Source of the DNA: Planctomycetota bacterium
GTDB lineage: Bacteria; Planctomycetota; Phycisphaerae; UBA1845; CAIVHJ01
Reading direction: 5' to 3'
NCBI GenBank assembly: GCA_022565195.1
Contig: JADFJZ010000110.1
Coordinates: 1 to 6,092, forward strand
DNA length: 6,092 nucleotides
Shown here piece by piece: positions 1 to 6,092 of this stretch. A model generated the notes under the pieces. It did not search any database, was not told the DNA's origin, and was given only the letters and a program-made list of their open reading frames with translations. Positions within the stretch are counted from its first letter, which is position 1. Each line of letters starts with the position of its first letter. Both the position numbers and the translations under genes were made by a program.

Positions 1-2627
1 CCATCGCCGAAATCCCAATCGTAAGTGACCCGGACGCTGTTCTGGGATTCGCCGATGCCCGTCGTCTGGACGGAGAGCCGAACTTGAGCATTGGGTGCAA
101 CGATGGGGCCGGCGCTCAGCACCAGGATTTCAGCCGTCTGAAAGCCCGGCTGCGACGCGCCGCCATCGGCATCCGAGCCGACGGCGATTTGAATCAGCTT
201 GGTGGAAATCCTGCCATTGGGTTCGTCATCATCCATGGCGAAGAACACTGCATTGTACGTGCCGGGGAGTTCATAAGTGTGCGTGACCGAGTCTTCCGAA
301 CTGCTGGCGCCGTCGCCGAACGACCAGCCTCGATCGACGATCTCATTGGCGGTCATCACGCCGCCGTGGAATTCGACGGCACAGGGCGCGCCGCAGATCG
401 TGCGGTCGGCGGTGGCCGTCACCGAGGGCGGATCATTCAGGCCGGGCTCCTCCGTGATGGTGTCGGGGTCGATCGGGCGGCCCTGATCCGGAGGAAGCAC
501 GATGCCGCCGCCACCGTCGTCGCCGCCTTCGTCCACATCATCGCCTTCTTCATCGAAGACCCGAGCGAATGAATAGAGACCGTTGCTGCTGAGTGCATAC
601 ATGGCAAAGAGTTGATCGTCGTCCGGATCATTGCCCGCCAGAGCCAAATTGTCAATCACGCGACGTTGGTCGTCGCCTCCGGTCGGATCTGCGTCCGGAG
701 GCCCGTTGTAGATCACCACCAGATTGGGCGATGAGAACGGCGCCGGCAGAATGCAGGTCTCGAAATCATTGGGATTGCAAGCCTCATAACGCACGCCATC
801 CTCGGGCGTGAACTCAATGTCGTCGGGCCCTTCCTGCCCCGGCACGCGATAGAAGATCACGATGTCCTGCTCATCCGTGGCGATCTCATCGCCTTCGCCG
901 CCGAGGATCATGCCCGACGGCAACCAGGTTATCCTGCTCTCAAGGTCGTCCTCGCCTTCGAAGATGCGAATGTTGATGTCCTGCACGCGGCCGGGCCAAG
1001 TGGCATTATCGCCCAGTGAATCAGTGGCCGCCTCGACCGCCTTAGCGGCGTTGACGCGGCCGAAGCCGTACCGCAGGCTGAACCTCGTGGTGTCGCCATA
1101 TTCCGCGTCGAGGGGGGATACCCGGTCGGTGGTGTGAATGAGCAGACTCCGCACCTGCGCCCGGTTGAGGTTCGGGTTCACCGCAACCACCAAAGTGGCC
1201 ACACCGGCTACTACCGGCGAGGCGCCGGAGGTGCCGCCGAAGGTTCGAGTGTAGTTGGGCGCGCCGACGATATCGAACAGATCGTTGCCATTATTGTAGC
1301 CAGCACTGCCCATGATGTCCGTCGTCGCCAGGCCAATGCCGTCATTGCCCAGCGTCGGGCCCATGATGTCCTGCGTAATACCATAATTGCTGTAGCTCGC
1401 GATTACATCTGTCTGGCCTGTGGCGCCGACCTGGATGACCTCCGGCAGCGTGGACAAATCATCGCCTGGTTCCATCTCGCGGAAGCTGTTGCCCGCGGCC
1501 CAGACGAAGACGATGCCTTTGCCGTCTCGACCCGAGTTGGCGGCGTCCTGGACAGCCTCGACGATGACGTCCGGCACATTTCCAAACGGGAAACCCCAGC
1601 TGTTGTTGTGAACTTCAACACCATTTTGGACAGCAAACGGATAAGCTGCCGCAAGTCGGGCAGCGCCAACCCCAAGACCTCCGGTCGCAGTAAACTCGGC
1701 GTCCGGCGCAACGCCGCTGACTCCGATCTGATTATCATCGGCCACCATGAGGCCCATGACGGCCGTTCCGTGATCACCGATTGGAATCGTTCCGCCACCA
1801 GCCGCCTCGCTGATGCCAGTGTAGTTCGACGTCAGGTCCTCATGGAAGACGTCGCACCCAGAATCAAGCATGCCGACGCGCACGCCCTCGCCCTTGGTCG
1901 TCTCCCATGCTCCGAAGACATCGATATCTGCATTAACGGAACCGGGAAAATCGCCGTTGTTATCGAGATGCCATTGTAGATCGAAGTGTTCATCCTGCGG
2001 CGCTGACTGTCGCAGATCGACGGGCGAGACGAGTTCCGCATGGGCCTTCCAATCCGCGAGGCGTGCATCGGACTGCATCGCCGAAACAACTCCCAGAGGG
2101 TCGCCGTCAAGTGCCTTGTAAACATAGATTCGAGCCAGTCCCAGGTTCTGCGTGACCTGACCTTGAAGTTGCAGCGCGTAATCCGCTTCGAATACGCTGC
2201 GCTCAGTATTCGAAATACCCGCCGTGAACTTGACCACCACATCGCCGGTGATGCCGAACGCCTGCCCGCCTTCGCGGAAGCGCAAGACCGGATAGGCAGC
2301 GACGATTCCCGGCTGATTCTTCAAGTCTGCAAGGGTGCGGTCGGTCACCGCTCCAACCTGAACTTCGTACGTTGTCGAGAGGTCGCCAACTGAGGACAGT
2401 GAGGCGCCCAAGCCCTGGGCCGCCAGCGAGAGCGCGAGGTCCACGGCGGTCGTACTCCCGTCGGTGACCACAAGGACATGGCTGGCATCCACGATCACTT
2501 CGTGGGCCACGCCTCTTTGGTAATGCACCGCATCGCCGGCGGTCGCCCATGGAACGCCGACCACAGACGCCGAGCCAGCCACGGCGGCAAGAACGACCAA
2601 ACGGCCGAGAATGAGTTGGCGAGTCAT
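1..2627 (-). CDS. Secreted kexin-like S8 (subtilisin family) serine protease with PKD domains, 3' end outside the window
   Basis: The frame is open from the ATG at 2627 to the window edge: 875 codons, no stop, no frameshift. Residues 1-30 look like a Sec signal peptide (MTRQ, then a hydrophobic run, then WATAG). Residues 49-118 and 129-205 look like two pro-region units; the second opens with DVVVKF. The catalytic domain spans about 215-535: QWHL at 218-221, Asp255 in MLDSG, His286 in GDHGTA, NNSWG at 341-345, oxyanion Asn380 in WAAGNS, and Ser467 in GTSGASP, ending near GRVNAAKAV. All expected catalytic residues are present. QWHLDNNG and VWAAGN resemble the kexin/proprotein-convertase branch. 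Residues 540-690 match no domain I recognise and contain a Cys617/Cys625 pair. An Asp/Gly-rich linker (692-708) precedes a PKD domain (733-815, WSFGDG at 768) and the start of a second (WDFGDG at 871). It is probably exported and self-processed to degrade or trim extracellular proteins; PKD domains usually mediate surface or substrate binding. Family assignment is firm; the substrate is unknown. Confidence 0.95.
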   Translation of the reverse strand, partial: MTRQLILGRLVVLAAVAGSASVVGVPWATAGDAVHYQRGVAHEVIVDASHVLVVTDGSTTAVDLALSLAAQGLGASLSSVGDLSTTYEVQVGAVTDRTLADLKNQPGIVAAYPVLRFREGGQAFGITGDVVVKFTAGISNTERSVFEADYALQLQGQVTQNLGLARIYVYKALDGDPLGVVSAMQSDARLADWKAHAELVSPVDLRQSAPQDEHFDLQWHLDNNGDFPGSVNADIDVFGAWETTKGEGVRVGMLDSGCDVFHEDLTSNYTGISEAAGGGTIPIGDHGTAVMGLMVADDNQIGVSGVAPDAEFTATGGLGVGAARLAAAYPFAVQNGVEVHNNSWGFPFGNVPDVIVEAVQDAANSGRDGKGIVFVWAAGNSFREMEPGDDLSTLPEVIQVGATGQTDVIASYSNYGITQDIMGPTLGNDGIGLATTDIMGSAGYNNGNDLFDIVGAPNYTRTFGGTSGASPVVAGVATLVVAVNPNLNRAQVRSLLIHTTDRVSPLDAEYGDTTRFSLRYGFGRVNAAKAVEAATDSLGDNATWPGRVQDINIRIFEGEDDLESRITWLPSGMILGGEGDEIATDEQDIVIFYRVPGQEGPDDIEFTPEDGVRYEACNPNDFETCILPAPFSSPNLVVIYNGPPDADPTGGDDQRRVIDNLALAGNDPDDDQLFAMYALSSNGLYSFARVFDEEGDDVDEGGDDGGGGIVLPPDQGRPIDPDTITEEPGLNDPPSVTATADRTICGAPCAVEFHGGVMTANEIVDRGWSFGDGASSSEDSVTHTYELPGTYNAVFFAMDDDEPNGRISTKLIQIAVGSDADGGASQPGFQTAEILVLSAGPIVAPNAQVRLSVQTTGIGESQNSVRVTYDWDFGD

Positions 2628-2633
2628 CTGTAT

Positions 2634-2641
2634 TCTCCTCT
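2634..2641 (-). promoter_or_regulatory. Shine-Dalgarno site of the S8 protease
   Basis: On the minus strand AGAGGAGA lies six bases before the ATG at 2627. This decides the start. An in-frame ATG at 2663 would add 12 residues rich in Arg and Lys before the signal peptide, but it has no comparable purine box. Confidence 0.75.
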
Positions 2642-2682
2642 GGAAAATCCTCTTTGAGGGCATGTGAGCTTCGCCACAAACC

Positions 2683-2696
2683 CTTTGCACACAAAG
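2683..2696 (-). other. Small hairpin in the protease leader
   Basis: A perfect five-base-pair stem (CTTTG/CAAAG) closes a four-base loop, inside the predicted 5' leader about 56 bases before the protease start codon. It is short and of modest stability. It does not cover the Shine-Dalgarno, so a regulatory role is only a possibility. Confidence 0.25.
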
Positions 2697-2728
2697 CGTT
2701 AATTCAAATCGCTCAGGTTATCCTATGA

Positions 2729-2757
2729 ATTGTCGCCTCGCCCAAGTTTCCTGTCAA
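2729..2757 (-). promoter_or_regulatory. Sigma-70-like promoter for the S8 protease
   Basis: Read on the minus strand, a perfect -35 hexamer TTGACA (2757-2752) is followed by a 17-base spacer and the -10-like hexamer GACAAT (2734-2729), which matches TATAAT at four of six positions including the conserved A2, A5 and T6. Transcription would begin near 2722 and leave a leader of about 95 nt. A second TTGACT lies 8 bases upstream (2765-2760) with no good -10 partner. The site lies just upstream of the only large gene it could serve. Prediction from sequence only. Confidence 0.55.
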
Positions 2758-3108
2758 GGAGTCAAGCGAGGATTCAAATTCGCAGCATATCACACAACTC
2801 TCTGGAACGCAGTGCTTTACACATCATCCCAGGCGATTTCGGGCCTCCCGCTGGAGGTGCGTGGAGCGTCGGTCGCGTGGCGCGCACACCTCGATGAAGA
2901 CCGCGATGCGAGTTCCTCTTCGAGACGGCACCCGGCGAGAACATCTCAATTCTAGGCGCGTCGACGGGGCCTGTCGCCGGCGCGTCGCAGACTTCTTCGC
3001 GTACGGTCCGTGGAATCAAATTGCTTATGGGACTTGGGGCCTCACAGAGCAGCGCAACCGAGAATTGCACGCAAGATCGCCCGCGTTTCGCGGCATCCCA
3101 GCCGCATC
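2758..3108. other. Intergenic stretch with no supported gene
   Basis: Between the protease promoter and the putative terminator I see no convincing gene on either strand. Open frames exist (for example 2774-3070 minus, 2861-3217 plus), but they overlap one another, are rich in Arg and Pro, have no clear ribosome site and resemble no family I know. A 9-base direct repeat GGCGCGTCG occurs at 2955-2963 and 2979-2987. Two further hairpins sit at the high-coordinate end: CCGCG/CGCGG at 3081-3093 and GCGGC/GCCGC at 3090-3105. They share bases and cannot both form fully. Confidence 0.6.
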
Positions 3109-3125
3109 AAAACGGCGCTGCGCCG
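3109..3125 (-). terminator. Putative Rho-independent terminator after the export operon and small ORF
   Basis: On the minus strand an all-GC five-base-pair stem (CGGCG, loop CAG, CGCCG; 3125-3113) is followed immediately by TTTT (3112-3109). It lies 38 bases after the stop of the 51-codon ORF, where the end of the permease transcript is expected. The stem and U tract are short, so termination may be partial. Confidence 0.45.
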
Positions 3126-3163
3126 AACTCAGGCGGAAACCACTCAGAAGCGTCTCACGGCTG

Positions 3164-3319
3164 CTAAGGAAAAGTGCCGGGCGTTGCTGCATTCGCCACG
3201 GGGCCGGCGCGCCATAGAATCAGCGGAGCGACGAACGTAATCAGATCCGTGATGCATACGGCCTGGAGCAAAAAGCCGCCACTGGCCAGGCAGAACAAGA
3301 CGTATTTTGAACGTATCAT
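3164..3319 (-). CDS. Small hydrophobic, probably exported peptide (51 aa)
   Basis: An ATG at 3319 opens a 51-codon frame ending in TAG at 3164, starting 21 bp after the permease stop on the same strand. The peptide begins MIRSKYVLFCLASGG: two positive charges, then an almost unbroken hydrophobic run to about residue 35, including LLQAVC at 17-22. This resembles a signal peptide. Cys22 sits near where a lipobox cysteine would be, but Val at -1 does not fit the usual Gly/Ala/Ser, so lipoprotein status is doubtful; a single-pass membrane peptide is the alternative. The remainder is short, rich in Ala and Pro, and ends GTFP. No good Shine-Dalgarno is visible (CTCTCTCGCACCG precedes the ATG), so translation may depend on coupling to the permease. 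A terminator-like hairpin follows. I do not recognise a family; function unknown, and it may not be a real gene. Confidence 0.45.
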   Translation of the reverse strand: MIRSKYVLFCLASGGFLLQAVCITDLITFVAPLILWRAGPVANAATPGTFP

Positions 3320-3340
3320 CGGTGCGAGAGAGGCGCGGAC

Positions 3341-4564
<1,224 letters not shown>

Positions 4565-4726
4565 CGTCTCAGTCTACACTCGCTGTCGGTAGTTGAATTC
4601 CCACATCAAGTTCCAGCGTCTGCCAAACGGCAAGCCAACGGTCGGCATCATCGCCGTGACTTCGTCGTTTAGCAGATCCCACAAATTAGACGAAGCACAC
4701 TTCGCCTGAGCATCGCCGCTCCACGC
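4565..4726 (-). other. Long intra-operon gap between ATPase and permease, with a hairpin
   Basis: In this gene family the ATPase and permease often overlap or nearly touch; here 162 bp separate them. A five-base-pair hairpin (CGAAG/CTTCG, loop at 4696-4699) lies 22 bases after the ATPase stop, followed on the minus strand by TCTAATTT; it could be a weak attenuator or an mRNA-stability element. A 25-codon ORF (4574-4651, starting MMPTVGLPFG) ends in TAG 9 bases before the permease ATG and in the same frame. It has no clear ribosome site and is only weakly supported as a gene. Confidence 0.35.
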
Positions 4727-5434
4727 TCACGCCGCCTGCTCGATGAGTTTGCGTCGCGCGTCGTCGTCCAGCCGCCGGTCATCCACGATCTTGCCGTCGC
4801 GCATGCGTATGATGCGCTCGGCCTGGGCCGCCACGTACGTTTCGTGCGTCACCAGCACGATGGTCACGCCGTCGGCGTGCAACTGGCGAAAGATATCCAT
4901 TATTTGATTGCCGGTTTTCGTATCGAGATTCCCCGTCGGCTCATCCGCCAGGATCAACGACGGATTATTGACGATGGCCCGGGCGATGGCCACCCGCTGC
5001 CGTTCGCCGCCGGAGAGTTCGCTCGGCTTGTGGGAGGCCCGCGCAGCCAGGCCCACACGCTCAAGGGCAGCCGCCGCAGGTTTCCGAACATTGTTCACAC
5101 GCGCGTAGATCAAAGGAATGGCCACATTGTCCAGGGCGGTGGTACGGTTAATCAAATTGAACGTCTGAAAAACGAACCCGATTTCCTGACTGCGGACGCG
5201 GGCCAGTTGTTTGGCATTGAAGGTGTCGATCGCTTGACCTTTGAAGTGGTACCGGCCCGAGGTCGGCCGATCGAGGCAGCCGAGCAAGTGCATCATCGTA
5301 CTCTTGCCGCTGCCCGACGCGCCCGTGATGCTCACAAACTCACCGGCGGCGATGTCCAGATCCACACCGTCCAGAGCCTGGACCACCGAATCGCCCATTT
5401 CGTAATACTTGCGAAGGTCGCGAACTTCAATCAT
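4727..5434 (-). CDS. MacB/LolD-type ABC transporter ATP-binding protein
   Basis: This 235-residue cytoplasmic ATPase energises the permease encoded just downstream. All nucleotide-binding motifs are intact: Walker [10 protein letters not shown] (38-46), Q-loop Gln90 in FVFQ, signature LSGGERQ (140-146), Walker B ILADEP with catalytic Glu165, the D-loop after it (GNLD, 168-171), and the H-loop His197 in VTHE. Together with the start [11 protein letters not shown], its size and GNLDTKTG fit the LolD/MacB (FtsE-like) subfamily rather than importer ATPases. It would dimerise below two permease subunits, with ATP binding and hydrolysis driving conformational change in the periplasmic part of the complex. 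The start ATG at 5434 is preceded by GAGGGA at a rather long spacing of 11 bases, so initiation may be modest. The gap to the adaptor gene upstream is 223 bp and holds an inverted-repeat element. Confidence 0.96.
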   Translation of the reverse strand: MIEVRDLRKYYEMGDSVVQALDGVDLDIAAGEFVSITGASGSGKSTMMHLLGCLDRPTSGRYHFKGQAIDTFNAKQLARVRSQEIGFVFQTFNLINRTTALDNVAIPLIYARVNNVRKPAAAALERVGLAARASHKPSELSGGERQRVAIARAIVNNPSLILADEPTGNLDTKTGNQIMDIFRQLHADGVTIVLVTHETYVAAQAERIIRMRDGKIVDDRRLDDDARRKLIEQAA

Positions 5435-5478
5435 CTCAGAACAGATCCCTCACGCACAATCGAGCACGCCGAATCAGG

Positions 5479-5642
5479 CCACAAAGACACCAAGACACAA
5501 AGCAAAGAAATAGTTAATAGAAAATCGAGAACGGAAAGAACACATGACTGATCAGCGCCCCCGCCCGCCGCAGAAAGCGCTTCTTCTTTCCTTTTTTCTC
5601 TTTTCTCTTTCTTATTCTCTGCGCTCTTTGCGATCTCCGCGG
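5479..5642 (-). repeat. Imperfect inverted-repeat element with purine-rich arms, between adaptor and ATPase genes
   Basis: Two arms of about 62 bases (5479-5541, and 5581-5642 read on the opposite strand) align along most of their length around a GC-rich centre of about 39 bases. The outer blocks begin CCACAAAGACACCAAG and CCGCGGAGATCGCAAAG. The inner blocks share AAGAAA(T/G)AG, AGAAAA and GGAAAGAA in the same order. The centre includes the palindrome CTGATCAG (5548-5555). Where the outer blocks differ by a transition, the difference leaves G.U pairs in minus-strand RNA, so the operon transcript could fold into a long hairpin. Similar degenerate purine-rich intergenic repeats occur in several environmental bacterial groups, as far as I recall; I know of no established name or function. 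It could be a MITE- or REP-like element, a structured RNA spacer, or a transcription attenuator inside the operon. Confidence 0.7.
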
Positions 5643-5657
5643 TTGTATCTTTGGAAC

Positions 5658-6092
5658 TTAGCCTTCGTCGCCGGTGATTTTCTTCCCCACATTATCGCGC
5701 GGCAGTTTCGTATAGACCACGTCCCCTTTCTTCAGGCCCTCGATGACCTGCGTGTATTCGCCGTTGTCCAGACCGGCGCGGAAGGGGTGGAATTTGGGCA
5801 CTTTCTTGCCCGGCACGCGCTCTGAATCGACTTGCAGGTAAACGCCGCGCTTTTCAAACACATAACGCACCGCCTCATTGGGAACCAGTACGGCGTTTTC
5901 CACGGTCTCGGACACAAACTCGACGTTGGCCTGGGCGCCGATGGGGAAGTCGCGCCCGAGCCCGGAAGTCAGGCGGATGCGAACCACATAGCTGATCACC
6001 ACCGCCTGCTGGCCTTGATTCGGCTCGGGCTCGATCAAATCGATGACGCCCCCGAATTCCTCATCCGGGAACGCCTCGATGGTCACCTTCAC
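5658..6092 (-). CDS. HlyD/MacA-like periplasmic adaptor (membrane fusion protein), C-terminal part only
   Basis: The visible 144 codons are the end of a longer gene whose start lies beyond 6092. The frame is open to the edge, and the GTG at the edge is most likely internal because the protein begins there in the middle of a beta-barrel domain. KVTIEAFPDEEFGGVIDLIEP (fragment residues 2-22) and VRIRLTS followed by FPIGAQANVEF match the RND/MacA-type beta-barrel pattern. NAVLVPNEAV (67-76) is the usual entry into the membrane-proximal domain, and VIEGLKKGDVVYTKL (116-130) closes it. The adaptor would link the MacB-like permease to an outer-membrane TolC-type channel and participate in ATPase stimulation. 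N-terminal membrane anchor, lipoyl and hairpin domains are not visible. The stop is TAA at 5658. Gene order adaptor, ATPase, permease on one strand supports the assignment. Confidence 0.9.
   Translation of the reverse strand: MKVTIEAFPDEEFGGVIDLIEPEPNQGQQAVVISYVVRIRLTSGLGRDFPIGAQANVEFVSETVENAVLVPNEAVRYVFEKRGVYLQVDSERVPGKKVPKFHPFRAGLDNGEYTQVIEGLKKGDVVYTKLPRDNVGKKITGDEG

Noticed and set aside
1134..1979. A 281-codon plus-strand open frame opposite the protease gene
   Set aside because: It lies antisense to the catalytic domain, which carries the full S8 motif set in the minus frame, and its product has no recognisable domain.
1..2627. Possible frameshift or pseudogene in the protease, suggested by several mid-size minus-strand frames across the same region
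   Set aside because: Reading every codon from 2627 down to position 3 shows no stop, and all domain motifs fall in this one frame; the other frames are shadows.
2774..3070. A 98-codon minus-strand frame between the small ORF and the protease
   Set aside because: It starts with GTG, has no clear ribosome site, a low-information Arg/Pro composition and no family resemblance. It also starts just beyond a likely terminator.
5479..5502. The CACAAAGACACCAAGACACAAAG stretch as a CRISPR repeat or simple tandem repeat
   Set aside because: There is no array of equal units and spacers. The only partner is the inverted, diverged copy at 5617-5642, so it belongs to the inverted-repeat element.
4844..5551. 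A 235-codon plus-strand open frame opposite the ATPase gene
   Set aside because: It is a shadow of the ATPase gene with its Walker and signature motifs on the minus strand; its tail reads through the repeat element.
5544..5825. A plus-strand frame with a hydrophobic, membrane-like N terminus
   Set aside because: The Phe/Leu/Ser run comes from translating the pyrimidine tract of the repeat, and the rest is antisense to the adaptor gene.

Overview
The window is GC-rich bacterial DNA in which every supportable gene lies on the minus strand. Gene style suggests a Gram-negative environmental bacterium: a MacAB-type trans-envelope export system, a Sec-exported kexin-like subtilase with PKD domains, a very short secreted peptide, and a degenerate intergenic repeat of the CACAAAGACACCAAG type. 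My best guess is Planctomycetota or a related lineage. That is inference from gene style, not from any marker gene.

In transcription order, from high to low coordinates, the first block is an export operon. It holds the C-terminal part of a HlyD/MacA-like periplasmic adaptor (5658 to the window edge), a complete MacB/LolD-type ABC ATPase (4727-5434) and a complete MacB/FtsX-type permease (3341-4564). Together they would form the inner-membrane and periplasmic parts of a MacAB-like pump. The gaps inside the operon are unusually long. The 223 bp between adaptor and ATPase are mostly filled by a 164-bp imperfect inverted repeat (5479-5642). The 162 bp between ATPase and permease hold only a small hairpin and a doubtful 25-codon ORF. 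A 51-codon ORF for a hydrophobic peptide starts 21 bp after the permease stop (3164-3319), and a terminator-like hairpin follows it (3109-3125).

The second block is one large gene that fills the left 43% of the window (1-2627) and runs off the edge. I checked its frame codon by codon and found it open for 875 codons. It encodes a secreted S8 serine protease: signal peptide, a two-part pro-region, a catalytic domain with D255, H286, N380 and S467, an unassigned acidic domain, an Asp/Gly linker, one full PKD domain and the start of a second. It has its own sigma-70-like promoter (2729-2757), a leader of about 95 nt and a good Shine-Dalgarno, so it is probably transcribed independently of the export operon.

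The interval 2758-3108 shows no convincing gene. The items most worth following up are the inverted-repeat element, whose arm differences are G.U-compatible only in the operon-sense RNA; the unassigned domain of the protease; and the 51-residue peptide.
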